NCBI GenBank assembly: GCA_023392125.1
Contig: JAEVZS010000033.1
Span: 1-64,000 of the forward strand
Direction of reading: 5' to 3'
From: Bacteroidota bacterium
GTDB lineage: Bacteria; Bacteroidota; Bacteroidia; Cytophagales; Cytophagaceae
Length of the DNA stretch: 64,000 bases
Notes under the pieces: model-generated
Databases searched by the model: none
Seen by the model: only the letters and a program-made list of their open reading frames with translations
Told to the model about the DNA's origin: nothing
Program-made: the position numbers and the translations under genes
Part shown: piece after piece, positions 42,667-51,591 of the stretch
Layout of the letters: the number at the start of each line of letters is the position of its first letter
Numbering within the stretch: position 1 is the stretch's first letter

Positions 42667-45483
42667 GTGAAAACGATTAAGCAAATTCGTCTCCTGATTT
42701 TCCTTGCTGTTTTTTTCAGCGTTATCGATGCAGCAGCCCAGCACGGTAGCATTCAGGGAACTATCCTGGATGACAGCGGGGAACCCGTAATGGATGTAAA
42801 TGTGGTGATACCGGCTCTGCAAAAGGGCACGGTTACAGACTGGGAAGGGAATTACATGCTCCGGAATATTCCCGCCGGAACCTACCAGATTCTGTTTAAA
42901 GTAATAGGTTATAAATCCGATACATTAAAAGGAGTAACAGTATCTCCGGGTCAGGTTGCTGAAATCAGCCATACACTAACCAAGGAAGGAGATGAGCTTC
43001 TTGATCTTGATATTGCTGTAGTCGGCACCAAAGTGACCGGAACTACCGAGGCCGTAATACAGGAAGTAAAAGAAAGCGATGAGGTAGTAACCGCTGTTTC
43101 TTCCGAACAGATCAGCAAATCTCAGGACCGCTCTGCCGCAGACGTTATGCGAAGAATACCGGGAGCTACGATCATTGACAATCGTTTTGTGATGGTAAGA
43201 GGCCTGAGTCAACGCTATAATACGGTTATGCTGAATGGAATTATTGCCCCCAGTACAGAAGCCGACTCCAGGGCTTTTTCCTTTGATATAGTTCCAAGCC
43301 GGCTTATCGATCGCATGCTTGTTTTCAAATCCGGCTCAGCCGACCTTCCCGCCGAATTTGCAGGAGCCATTGTTAAAATCTACACGCGAAGTGTTGTCCA
43401 GAAAGACTTTATTAATGTTGGTCTTACCGGTGGATTCAGGGCCGGAACTACTATGAATGATTTTACAAAATCAGAAGGAGGGCGCACAGACTGGCTGGGC
43501 TTTGATAATGGAAACAGAAATCTTCCTTCCAACTTTCCTAAATCGAACCTCCGAAGCATATTCGATCCTTCTACACTTGCCAATGCTGCAGGCATGTTGC
43601 CCGGATCATGGAATTACAATACTGTCACTGCCCGACCAGATATTCGTTTTAACCTGGATATAGGCAAAAACTGGTACTGGGGTGCTAAAAAGCTTTCCAC
43701 GCTCACATCATTAAGCTATTCCAATACTTTTCAGCATACGGAAGTCGAGTTTACCCGGTACGATCAGTTTATCGAGGCACAGGGAAGAAGTCAACGGGAA
43801 TTTAACTATATAGACCAGAAGTATACCAATACCGCCACTACTTCATTAATCAGCAACTGGCGTTTACATCTTAACAGCAAAAACATCATTGAGTTTCGCA
43901 ACCTGCTCAATCAGTCGGGCATGAGTGATTTTACGCTACGTACCGGAGTTGTTGGTCCTATAGAAGACCCACGCTTTGATGTTCGCAATTTTTCACTCTA
44001 TTATACTACACGGAGAATGTATTCCGGTCAGCTGCAGGGCACACATGACCTGAAGATGTTTAAGCACCCTACAGAGTTTAGCTGGGTTGCCGGTTATTCC
44101 AATATCAGCCGGGAAGAGCCTAATGTAAAAAGAGCCCGAACACAAAAAGTTTCCGGCAGTGACGAACCTTACCAGATTGTTCTCCCATCATCCGCTACCA
44201 CATACGATGCTGCTACCTTCTATTCAGATCTTAACGAGCATACCTATGCTCTAAACACATCATTTGTAACAAAGATTGACCGTCCTGACTCATCCCGTTA
44301 TGAGGTCAGCTACGGGCTGTATAGCGAGTATAAAGTCCGTGATTTTGCCGCACGCTGGTTTTCATACACCAGACAGCCAGGTTTTGACAATAGCCTGCTG
44401 CAGAAGCCTATCGAAGAATTATTTGGGGGAAATTACTTTAAACCAGGCGGACTGCTACTTACAGAAGGAACCAACAATACAGATGCATACGATGCCAATT
44501 ATAAGCTGATAGCAGGCTACGCAGGACTCACCATACCCATCGGTAAGTTCAAGCTTAACGGAGGTATCCGGGCAGAAGTGTTCAATCAGCAGCTGAATAG
44601 CCGGCTTAATAATGGAGAACCGGTTAATGTTGACAGCACCTACATTTCTCCGCTGCCTTTTGTCAATCTGGCTTACAATATCAGCAAAAAACAGCTTGTA
44701 CGACTTACGTATGGCAAAACCCTGAATCGTCCGTATTTCCGAGAGCTGGCACCATATGCTTATTATGATTTTGATCTTAATGCAGATTTTCAGGGTAATC
44801 CGGACCTCATTTTAGCTACCATACATAATGTTGATGCACGCTATGAGATTTATCCTTCCGGATCTGAATTTATAGCTTTCGGTATATTCTACAAATATTT
44901 TCTGAATCCGATCGAGACAGTAATCGGCGGATCTGCAAACCCTGTATTCACCTTCCAGAATGCTCACAGTGCATACAATTACGGAGCAGAAGTTGAGATC
45001 CGCAAATCCCTGGCAGGACTATCCCAAAGCCGGCTGATTCAGAATCTGAGCCTTCTGTTTAACGGAGCCCTGATTCAGAGCCAAATCGACTTGGGCGATT
45101 CCTCTTCTCTGCTCGAAGCACGTGTACGTCCGCTGCAGGGCCAGTCGCCTTATGTGATCAATACAGGTATCTACTACAATAATGTAAAAGGCGATCTGTC
45201 TGTAACGCTTCTTTACAACATTTATGGAAAGCGGATCTTCATGATTGGAAATATTGATAATCCGACCATATATGAAATGCCCCGAAACTCCCTCGATCTT
45301 ACCATCACCAAAGATCTCAGCGAGCGGATGAGAGTGTCTTTTGGTATCCAGGATATATTCAACGCTCCGTTCCGGTTCTATCAGGATTCCGACCGGAATG
45401 AAAAAATCAACAGCATTGACGAGCCATATCGGGTTTTCAGACGCGGCCAATACGTTACGCTCGGATTCACTTACAAATGGTAA
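42667..45483 (+). CDS. TonB-dependent receptor of the phosphate island
   Basis: A 938-residue outer-membrane transporter with a signal peptide (LLIFLAVFFSVIDAAAQ), a carboxypeptidase-regulatory-like domain (about 27-115), a plug with RSAADVMRRIPGATIIDNRFVMV...RGLSQRYNTVMLNG, and a barrel ending QYVTLGFTYKW. This plug type is not the SusC type and no SusD is present. It starts with GTG at 42667, 36 bp after the -7 element. Pho boxes put it under phosphate control and the next gene encodes a surface lipoprotein, so it probably imports phosphate or a phosphorus-containing compound with the TonB system encoded downstream. The substrate is inferred. Confidence 0.88.
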   Translation: MKTIKQIRLLIFLAVFFSVIDAAAQHGSIQGTILDDSGEPVMDVNVVIPALQKGTVTDWEGNYMLRNIPAGTYQILFKVIGYKSDTLKGVTVSPGQVAEISHTLTKEGDELLDLDIAVVGTKVTGTTEAVIQEVKESDEVVTAVSSEQISKSQDRSAADVMRRIPGATIIDNRFVMVRGLSQRYNTVMLNGIIAPSTEADSRAFSFDIVPSRLIDRMLVFKSGSADLPAEFAGAIVKIYTRSVVQKDFINVGLTGGFRAGTTMNDFTKSEGGRTDWLGFDNGNRNLPSNFPKSNLRSIFDPSTLANAAGMLPGSWNYNTVTARPDIRFNLDIGKNWYWGAKKLSTLTSLSYSNTFQHTEVEFTRYDQFIEAQGRSQREFNYIDQKYTNTATTSLISNWRLHLNSKNIIEFRNLLNQSGMSDFTLRTGVVGPIEDPRFDVRNFSLYYTTRRMYSGQLQGTHDLKMFKHPTEFSWVAGYSNISREEPNVKRARTQKVSGSDEPYQIVLPSSATTYDAATFYSDLNEHTYALNTSFVTKIDRPDSSRYEVSYGLYSEYKVRDFAARWFSYTRQPGFDNSLLQKPIEELFGGNYFKPGGLLLTEGTNNTDAYDANYKLIAGYAGLTIPIGKFKLNGGIRAEVFNQQLNSRLNNGEPVNVDSTYISPLPFVNLAYNISKKQLVRLTYGKTLNRPYFRELAPYAYYDFDLNADFQGNPDLILATIHNVDARYEIYPSGSEFIAFGIFYKYFLNPIETVIGGSANPVFTFQNAHSAYNYGAEVEIRKSLAGLSQSRLIQNLSLLFNGALIQSQIDLGDSSSLLEARVRPLQGQSPYVINTGIYYNNVKGDLSVTLLYNIYGKRIFMIGNIDNPTIYEMPRNSLDLTITKDLSERMRVSFGIQDIFNAPFRFYQDSDRNEKINSIDEPYRVFRRGQYVTLGFTYKW

Positions 45484-45495
45484 AAAGGGCTCAAT

Positions 45496-45552
45496 GTTAA
45501 TGATAAGCTAATAAGGTCTTAACCATTCATTAACATGCCAATTATAGTTTTG
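45496..45552 (+). promoter_or_regulatory. Pho box array and promoter of the beta-helix lipoprotein
   Basis: Four phased units start at 45496 (GTTAATG), 45507 (GCTAATA), 45518 (CTTAACC) and 45529 (ATTAACA), with an 11-bp period. TAGTTTTG (45545-45552) is the -7 element, again 16 bp after the last unit start. The ATG follows at 45590. Confidence 0.8.
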
Positions 45553-45589
45553 CCCAAGTAAATAAACCAATTAATCATTACTATTAAAC

Positions 45590-46864
45590 ATGAGAAAACT
45601 ATCAACCTTCCTCCTTGCGATGCTTGTAGCCGGACTTGTCGCTTGTAAAAAAGATGATGATAATCCGGGCAACAATGGAAATGGAAACGATAATGGCTCC
45701 CTGACTGTACTAACCGGAGAAATCACTTCGGATCTTTCGCTGGATGCCGGAAAAAAATATCTGCTTACAGGCAATGTATTTGTAACAAACGGAGCAACAA
45801 TAACCATTCCTGCAGGTACAGTTATCTTTGGAGACAAGCTTTCCAAAGGAGCTCTGATTATTACTAAAGGCTCTAAAATCAATGCAGTCGGAACTCCCGA
45901 CAAACCAATTGTATTTACATCCAATGCTCCCGAAGGCTTCAGAAACCGTGGAGACTGGGCCGGTGTGGTACTTCTGGGTGAAGCACGCAACAACCGTGGT
46001 GCCGGACAGGATATCGAAGGTATCTCCGGTGGCAATGCAAACGGAAAACATGGTGGTGAAAAAGAAAACGACAACTCTGGTGTAATGCAGTATGTTCGTA
46101 TCGAATTTGCCGGAATCGCTCTTTCTCCGGACAATGAGCTTAACTCTCTTACTATGGGATCTGTCGGAAAAGGTACAGTAACGGATCACATCCTGGTATC
46201 TTATGCCGGAGATGATGCATTTGAGTGGTTCGGCGGTAACGTTGACGGAAATCACCTGATTGCTTACAATACCCTTGACGATGATTTCGATACGGATATG
46301 GGTTACACTGGTACTGTGAATTACGGAATCGTTGTAAGAGATCCGGGAAGCGCTGACGTATCCGGTTCAAACGGATTCGAGTCTGACAACAACAGCTCTC
46401 AGCCTGAGTTGCAGCCAATCACTGCTCCTGTGTTCAACTACTTCACTGTGATAGGACCATATGCTTTCAAATCCAAAGATATTGACGCAAACTATCAGCA
46501 CGGAGGTCACCTGAGAAGAGGTTCCAATATTGTAATCAAAAACTCTCTTATCGTAGGCTGGCCTACAGGTATTAACTTTGACAAGCCAGGTCAGGGCGTA
46601 ATGGTAGAAAATACGGCCATTGCAAAGAATAACGCTGTTGTAAGTTCTGTATATGTAAAAGGTGACGCCCCTGCCGGAGCTTCTATCATCGAAGTGGACG
46701 ATATGAACTCGTTATTTACCAACACCGGCTGGAAAAACCTGGAGAATCCTGATTTGTCCGCTGTAGCTGAGACATACAGAGATAAAGGTGCCTTTGCCGG
46801 TTCTCCAAACTGGAACTGGAATTCAGGCTGGGTCAACTTTGATCCTATCTATACCAAATACTAG
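45590..46864 (+). CDS. Surface lipoprotein with parallel beta-helix-like domain, phosphate-regulated
   Basis: A 424-residue lipoprotein: signal peptide with lipobox LVAC, then CKKDDDN, which fits the surface export signal of Bacteroidota lipoproteins, and a Gly/Asn-rich spacer. The remainder has the pattern of a right-handed beta-helix (NGATITIPAGTVIFGD, LIITKGSKINAVGTPDKPIVFTS, GVVLLGEARNN, NIVIKNSLIVGWPTGI), with a Gly/Asp/Asn-rich centre (YAGDDAFEWFGGNVDGNH, DDDFDTDMGYTG). It directly follows the TonB receptor and has its own Pho box promoter. It may be the surface ligand-capture partner, much as SusD serves SusC, although it is unrelated to SusD. Confidence 0.82.
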   Translation: MRKLSTFLLAMLVAGLVACKKDDDNPGNNGNGNDNGSLTVLTGEITSDLSLDAGKKYLLTGNVFVTNGATITIPAGTVIFGDKLSKGALIITKGSKINAVGTPDKPIVFTSNAPEGFRNRGDWAGVVLLGEARNNRGAGQDIEGISGGNANGKHGGEKENDNSGVMQYVRIEFAGIALSPDNELNSLTMGSVGKGTVTDHILVSYAGDDAFEWFGGNVDGNHLIAYNTLDDDFDTDMGYTGTVNYGIVVRDPGSADVSGSNGFESDNNSSQPELQPITAPVFNYFTVIGPYAFKSKDIDANYQHGGHLRRGSNIVIKNSLIVGWPTGINFDKPGQGVMVENTAIAKNNAVVSSVYVKGDAPAGASIIEVDDMNSLFTNTGWKNLENPDLSAVAETYRDKGAFAGSPNWNWNSGWVNFDPIYTKY

Positions 46865-46889
46865 TCTTAAATACAAAACAGGTTTGTTT

Positions 46890-46918
46890 GCCCGGGAAAT
46901 TTTATCCCGGGCTTTTTT
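46890..46918 (+). terminator. Strong terminator after the beta-helix lipoprotein
   Basis: GCCCGGGA (46890-46897) pairs perfectly with TCCCGGGC (46905-46912), followed by six T residues. The next gene starts only 12 bp further on, so it is expressed by read-through or from an unseen promoter. Confidence 0.9.
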
Positions 46919-46929
46919 ACCAAGCAATT

Positions 46930-47526
46930 ATGTTCCAAGTCAAATCAGCAATAGTTCTTCTTTTAGGTTTCATCGCAGCCGCAGGCTTTTCCTGCACTGA
47001 CTATAATCCGGAACGATACAAATCTTCCACTGAGCTAAAGGACCTGCTTGTGCGCATTTCTGCCTATACAGAAAAGAAACCCCGCCATATAAGTTATACC
47101 GATCGTTTTAATACAGAACATCGCGCCTATTATCAAAGAGTAGCCGGCAATCTGAATAGCCGTATTGAACAGCTTTATGTAAGCGACTCTCTCCACTACT
47201 TTCTCCTGATCAAAAATGACGCAAAGAGTCTCTATAAAGAGAAAAGAGCTGTGGGAGGTATCTTCAGACTGGAACGTGATTCGATTGTGGAAATGGAAAT
47301 TCAATTCATAACTCCTATGCTGGCAGAAGAAGAGCTGACAAGAAAAGCCTCTGAGCTTTTTAAATCCATGGTAAAAAACGAGAACATGGATGAGTATTTC
47401 GGCAACCCTGCCTATATGGAATGGCCAAACCCCAATGTCATCTATGACAAAGCAACAAATCGATGGGTATTTCCTGAGAATTCAGAGCTTGCTGTATTCA
47501 AAGACATCATGACCGGACAAAAATAA
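46930..47526 (+). CDS. Small lipoprotein, unknown function
   Basis: A 198-residue lipoprotein with signal peptide and lipobox (VLLLGFIAAAGFSC). The residues after the Cys are TDYNPERY, without the K-(D/E)2 pattern, so it may face the periplasm. The body is charged and alpha/beta in character (RRNFTEH-like Tyr/Arg-rich start, GGIFRLERDSIVEMEIQFITP, ending WVFPENSELAVFKDI). No family was recognised. It lies between the receptor/beta-helix pair and the exbB operon and just after a strong terminator. The ATG at 46930 is chosen because it opens the signal peptide. Confidence 0.7.
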   Translation: MFQVKSAIVLLLGFIAAAGFSCTDYNPERYKSSTELKDLLVRISAYTEKKPRHISYTDRFNTEHRAYYQRVAGNLNSRIEQLYVSDSLHYFLLIKNDAKSLYKEKRAVGGIFRLERDSIVEMEIQFITPMLAEEELTRKASELFKSMVKNENMDEYFGNPAYMEWPNPNVIYDKATNRWVFPENSELAVFKDIMTGQK

Positions 47527-47613
47527 GCCGGCAGCAAAATCCTGTATCGCATTTTTTCAACTACGCCAATCCCTGATTTCTGTGAAATCAGCATATTGTA
47601 GCTAATTTTTTAC

Positions 47614-47642
47614 GGCCCCGCCTTATCAGACGGGGCTTTTTC
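47614..47642 (+). terminator. Rho-independent terminator before the exbB operon
   Basis: GCCCCG (47615-47620) pairs with CGGGGC (47631-47636), followed by five T residues. Confidence 0.8.
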
Positions 47643-47654
47643 ATTCTCATCCCG

Positions 47655-47711
47655 CTTAACAATTATTTAACAATCCCTTAACGATAAAGCTATACGGCAA
47701 GACTTCATTTG
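47655..47711 (+). promoter_or_regulatory. Pho box array and promoter of exbB-exbD-exbD-tonB-phoB
   Basis: Units start at 47655 (CTTAACA), 47666 (TTTAACA), 47677 (CTTAACG) and 47688 (degenerate AGCTATA). TTCATTTG (47704-47711) is one base off the -7 consensus and again lies 16 bp after the last unit position. The exbB ATG is at 47738. Confidence 0.78.
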
Positions 47712-47737
47712 CATAAACAAAACAAACTCGTTCAAAC

Positions 47738-48589
47738 ATGCAAAATCAGACTCAACGATCCGACAAATTCACTTCCTTCTTCGCGCTTATCGCCATACCA
47801 GTGATATTCGCAGCATGCCTTGTACTGTTTTTCTATGTATTGGGCCATGAAAGCAACTTTGAAGGAGGCGATCCTGTAAAGGGGCATCCGCTTAATTATC
47901 TTGGAACAGTATACAAAGGTGGTATTATTGTTCCTTTCCTTATGTCCTGCTTTGTAATGGTACTAACCTTTTCTGTCGAAAGATTTCTGACCATTTCCAA
48001 AGCATATGGCAAAGGCTCTCTGGATAAATTTCTCCGTGATATCAAATTCCAGCTTTCAGACAACAATCTTGAAACAGCAAAAAATCGCTGCTCTTCGCAA
48101 AAAGGCTCTGTCGGAAATGTTGTTTTCTCAGTAATCAACCGTTATCAGCAAATTCTTTCGGATTCCGCTTACAACAAAGAACAAAAAACAGCAGCTATTC
48201 AGAAAGAAATAGAAGAAGCTACTGCGCTTGAGCTGCCGGTTCTTGAAAAAAACCTTACCATTATTGCCACACTCGCCTCAGTTGCTACACTAGTTGGTCT
48301 TCTCGGAACAGTAATAGGTATGATCAAGGCTTTTGCCGCACTTGCAACTGCCGGCTCACCGGACGCTGTTGCGCTGGCAAATGGTATATCTGAAGCGTTA
48401 ATTAATACCGCACTTGGAATCGCTTCATCCGCACTTGCCATTATTTCATACAACTTCTTTACAAGCAAAATTGATACGCTCACATACAGTATCGATGAAA
48501 TCGGCTTTAGCATTGTGTCACACTTCAATGCAACGTACCGGGAACCGCGCAGCGAACGGAAAGTTGCCGAAACATTTGTTGTTCAATAA
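47738..48589 (+). CDS. exbB: ExbB/TolQ-family proton channel subunit
   Basis: A 283-residue inner-membrane protein of the MotA/TolQ/ExbB family, which with ExbD converts the proton gradient into work on TonB. It has an extra N-terminal membrane helix (FALIAIPVIFAACLVLFFYVLG), a second (YKGGIIVPFLMSCFVMVLTF), a cytoplasmic loop, then the conserved pair NLTIIATLASVATLVGLLGTVIGMI and SEALINTALGIASSALAII. It opens a five-gene operon with a Pho box promoter. The phosphate-regulated promoter indicates an energiser reserved for phosphate-linked receptors. Confidence 0.93.
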   Translation: MQNQTQRSDKFTSFFALIAIPVIFAACLVLFFYVLGHESNFEGGDPVKGHPLNYLGTVYKGGIIVPFLMSCFVMVLTFSVERFLTISKAYGKGSLDKFLRDIKFQLSDNNLETAKNRCSSQKGSVGNVVFSVINRYQQILSDSAYNKEQKTAAIQKEIEEATALELPVLEKNLTIIATLASVATLVGLLGTVIGMIKAFAALATAGSPDAVALANGISEALINTALGIASSALAIISYNFFTSKIDTLTYSIDEIGFSIVSHFNATYREPRSERKVAETFVVQ

Positions 48590-48603
48590 AAGCAGCCACA
48601 TCC

Positions 48604-49194
48604 ATGTCTAAAATAAAAGTCCCGAGACAAAGCATAACACTGGATATGACGGCCATGTGTGATATGGCTTTTCTTCTGCTTACGTTCTTTATGCTGGCCA
48701 CCAAGTTCAAGCCGGAGGAAAGCGCAATCGTTGATATTCCTTCATCGGTTTCTGAAATTAAAGTTCCGGAATCCGATATAATCACCATTTCGGTTCAAAA
48801 AAACGGAGCTGTTTTTTTCGGAGTTGACGGCCAGAATACCCGTCTTGCTCTTATCCGGAAAATGAATGAAAAATATGATCTCGCTCTTACAGATCAGGAA
48901 AAAACGCTTTTCACATTAATGGACGCTTATGGAGCTCCGGTATCCGGATTACGTTCCCTCCTGAACATGAGTCACGAGCAGCGTCAGCAAACAACCATGC
49001 CTGGCATACCGGCAGATTCTGTAACCAATGAGCTCAAAGACTGGATTCATCTGGCAAGGCTTTCCAATCCCAAATGCCGGATTGCAATAAAAGGCGACAA
49101 AGAAACCGATATCAGTGTCATACAACAGGTAATCGAAACGCTGCAAAAGCAGAATATCAACAAATTCAACCTGATTACCACACTCGAAATGTAA
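48604..49194 (+). CDS. exbD: ExbD, first copy
   Basis: A 196-residue single-span protein. The membrane segment LDMTAMCDMAFLLLTFFML contains the proton-binding Asp that ExbD needs. The periplasmic domain is longer than usual, with an insertion around residues 80-135 (ALTDQEKTLFTLMDAYG...MSHEQRQQTTMPGI), before the terminal KGDKETDISVIQQVIETLQKQNINKFNLITTLE. It is 14 bp after exbB. Paired, unequal ExbD copies are common in Bacteroidota and may form heteromers. Confidence 0.92.
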   Translation: MSKIKVPRQSITLDMTAMCDMAFLLLTFFMLATKFKPEESAIVDIPSSVSEIKVPESDIITISVQKNGAVFFGVDGQNTRLALIRKMNEKYDLALTDQEKTLFTLMDAYGAPVSGLRSLLNMSHEQRQQTTMPGIPADSVTNELKDWIHLARLSNPKCRIAIKGDKETDISVIQQVIETLQKQNINKFNLITTLEM

Positions 49195-49227
49195 TCCGGA
49201 AATTCCCAATCTGATAATACTTATACA

Positions 49228-49743
49228 ATGGCAGAAGTAAATACTTCCGACAGTGGAAAAGGCGGAAAAAAACGCAGCAAGAAAGCATCAACCAAAGTTG
49301 ACATGACTCCAATGGTTGACCTGGCATTTCTGCTTATCACCTTTTTCATGCTCACTACAACATTTGGAAAACCTCAGGCGATGGAAGTTAACATGCCTGA
49401 CAAAACGGAAGATAATCAGGAACAGCCCCTGAAGGAATCCAAAGCATTTACCATACTCCTGGGAGAAGACAATACGATCTATTACTACCAGGGATTGCAG
49501 GATCCGGAACTCTATACAACTGACTATTCCGCCCAGGGTATACGCTCGGTCCTGCTCCAAAAGAAAAAAGAAATCGAAGATATGGTCATATTGATCAAAG
49601 CTCATTCAAAAGCCCGGTACAAAAACATGGTAGATATACTCGATGAAATGCATATTACAGCAATAAAACGATATGCAATCGTTGATATATCCCCGGTAGA
49701 CCTGGAGCTGATGGAGACTAAAAAGAAGGAGGTTGCACCATGA
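49228..49743 (+). CDS. exbD: ExbD, second copy
   Basis: A 171-residue ExbD with a Lys/Ser-rich cytoplasmic start (GKGGKKRSKKASTKVD) and the membrane helix VDMTPMVDLAFLLITFFML, whose second Asp is the functional one. The periplasmic part ends VDILDEMHITAIKRYAIVDISPVDLELM. It overlaps tonB by 4 bp, so translation of the two is coupled. Confidence 0.93.
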   Translation: MAEVNTSDSGKGGKKRSKKASTKVDMTPMVDLAFLLITFFMLTTTFGKPQAMEVNMPDKTEDNQEQPLKESKAFTILLGEDNTIYYYQGLQDPELYTTDYSAQGIRSVLLQKKKEIEDMVILIKAHSKARYKNMVDILDEMHITAIKRYAIVDISPVDLELMETKKKEVAP

Positions 49744-50549
49744 GTCTGCTGGAAAAATCATTTGCTGATATCATTTTCGAAAACCGGAATCAGGCATATG
49801 GCGCTTATCTGTTACGGCGAATTTATGAAAAGCATATTCTGAAAGCCATTGTTTTCTCACTGGCTGCCTTTTCTTCAGTTCTTCTTGGTCCGCTCATTTA
49901 CAATAAGTATCTCGTTTCTCCCAAAAAAGAAACCGTTATACATAACGTAGAAGTAATCCTGGAAGACATTCCGTCGATCGCGCCACCGGAACAGTTGCCC
50001 CCGCCACCGCCGGAAATCAGGATTGAGGCCCCCAAAGTTTCACAGGTAAAATTTCTTCCCCCTAAGGTAACTCCTGATGAACAGGTCAAAATTGAAGAGG
50101 TGCCGCCTACCACGGAAGATCTGAAAGATGCCAATCCCGGAGAGGTGGACCAGGAAGGCACTACCACACTGAGTGAGCTGGTCGAAAGCGATATCGAAGC
50201 GCAAAAAGTTGTCGAGGCACAACCGGAAGATAATCAGGTCTATACCTGGGTAGAACAATCTGCGGAATTTGCCGGCGGAGTAAACGAGTTAAAGAAATAC
50301 CTCACAAACAACCTCAAGTATCCTACAGAAGCTGAAAAAGCACAGATATCTGATTTTGTCGTGGTAAAATTTGTCATCAATAAAGATGGCTCCATAAGCA
50401 ATGTCCGTGTCGTAAAAGGCGCTGGCTACGGAATGGATGAGGAGGCTGTCAGGGTAATCCGGCAAATGCCCCGCTGGACACCGGCTAAGCAAAACGGTAT
50501 GGCAGCACGACAGGAAAAAAGTATCAAAATTCCATTTGTACTCAAGTAA
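49740..50549 (+). CDS. tonB: TonB energy transducer
   Basis: A 269-residue TonB of the Bacteroidota form. It starts FADIIFENRNQAYGAYLLRR, then one membrane helix (ILKAIVFSLAAFSSVLLGPLIY), a Pro/Glu/Val-rich periplasmic spacer (about 80-150, including EQLPPPPPEIRIEAP), and the TonB C-terminal domain (about 170-269; GGVNELKKYLTNNLKYPTEA, VVVKFVINKDGSISNVRVVKG, IPFVLK). It touches outer-membrane receptors through the C-terminus. It is encoded immediately before the response regulator gene. Confidence 0.95.
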   Translation: MSLLEKSFADIIFENRNQAYGAYLLRRIYEKHILKAIVFSLAAFSSVLLGPLIYNKYLVSPKKETVIHNVEVILEDIPSIAPPEQLPPPPPEIRIEAPKVSQVKFLPPKVTPDEQVKIEEVPPTTEDLKDANPGEVDQEGTTTLSELVESDIEAQKVVEAQPEDNQVYTWVEQSAEFAGGVNELKKYLTNNLKYPTEAEKAQISDFVVVKFVINKDGSISNVRVVKGAGYGMDEEAVRVIRQMPRWTPAKQNGMAARQEKSIKIPFVLK

Positions 50550-50558
50550 TAGTGCCCC

Positions 50559-51245
50559 ATGAGTAAACCATACAAAATTCTGGTTGTGGATGATGACAGC
50601 AGCATCACCGAACTGCTTCAGTACAATCTGGAGCAGCAGGGCTACATTGTACAGACCGTGCACAGCGGTAAAGAAGCGCTGGAAATCGCCCGGGATTTTC
50701 AGCCCAATCTTGTTTTGCTGGACATAATGATGCCCGGCCTGGATGGAGTAGAAACTTGCAGGATCTTACGCAATACAACATTTTCCGAAGAGCTGTTTAT
50801 TCTTTTTCTGACCGCCCGGGCCGAAGAATATTCTGAAATAGCAGCTTTTGATGCAGGAGCAAATGACTATATTATTAAGCCGGTAAAGCCGAGAGCTTTG
50901 ATGAGCCGGATATCGGCCTGTTTCAAAAGGGAGACCATTGCACAGGCAAAAAACAGTATAATTACTATCCGGGGCATAACAGTAGACCGGGAGAGTTATA
51001 CCGTAATGAAAAATAACGAAAAGATCACGCTCGCAAAGAAAGAGTTTGAGCTCCTTTATTTTCTTTGCCAGCATCCCAATAAAATATTCAACAGAGATGA
51101 ACTGTTAAAGAAAGTCTGGGGCACCGATGTCTGTGTAGTGTCCAGAACCATTGACGTTCATATAAGAAAAATAAGAGAAAAAATTGGTGATGATCTTATT
51201 AATACTGTCAAAGGAATCGGCTATAAACTAGAGCTCAGCGAATAA
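50559..51245 (+). CDS. phoB: PhoB-like OmpR-family response regulator
   Basis: A 228-residue regulator. The receiver has the acidic pocket DDD (11-13), phospho-acceptor Asp55 in LLDIMMPG, Thr in FLTAR and Lys in IIKPVKP. The C-terminal winged helix (about 132-228) has KEFELLYFLCQHPNKIF, DVCVVSRTIDVHIRKIREKI and the ending GIGYKLE. It is the fifth gene of the exbB-exbD-exbD-tonB operon, 9 bp after tonB, so the Pho boxes at 47655 would allow autoregulation. The PhoB identity is inferred from the surrounding Pho boxes and pst genes. No histidine kinase follows it. Confidence 0.85.
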   Translation: MSKPYKILVVDDDSSITELLQYNLEQQGYIVQTVHSGKEALEIARDFQPNLVLLDIMMPGLDGVETCRILRNTTFSEELFILFLTARAEEYSEIAAFDAGANDYIIKPVKPRALMSRISACFKRETIAQAKNSIITIRGITVDRESYTVMKNNEKITLAKKEFELLYFLCQHPNKIFNRDELLKKVWGTDVCVVSRTIDVHIRKIREKIGDDLINTVKGIGYKLELSE

Positions 51246-51277
51246 TATCATATTTCACAATCTATCTGAAAATACCA

Positions 51278-51571
51278 ATGGCGAACAAACAAAAACAAAA
51301 AGAATTGAAACTTCTGGTCCAGACGAGAATTCTTGCTTCTGTCACTCTGATCCTCGAACAGGAAAATCCGGAAGCTACGGCCAAATTAAAAAAGAAAATC
51401 AAGAAAATTTCCAGTGGACTTTCGAAATCGTTTATAGAAGAATGCGCCATTATTGAAAAGAAAAAGGCCAAAGCTGAGCGCAAAAAAAATAAAACAGCAA
51501 AAATTGCTGACAAAAGCACGAAAGCTCCGAAAACTGAAAAAGTAAAAACGAAAAAGACGACTGCTGAATAG
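51278..51571 (+). CDS. Small Lys/Ala-rich helical protein, unknown
   Basis: A 97-residue protein that is very rich in Lys, Ala and Glu. The first half (KQKELKLLVQTRILASVTLILEQ) should form an amphipathic helix, and the second half (KKAKAERKKNKTAKIADKSTKA) is a basic disordered tail. No family was recognised; such tails are seen in nucleoid-associated and phasin-like proteins. It is 32 bp after phoB and could be the last gene of that operon. Confidence 0.65.
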   Translation: MANKQKQKELKLLVQTRILASVTLILEQENPEATAKLKKKIKKISSGLSKSFIEECAIIEKKKAKAERKKNKTAKIADKSTKAPKTEKVKTKKTTAE

Positions 51572-51591
51572 ATAGCAGCCTGATTCTATTT

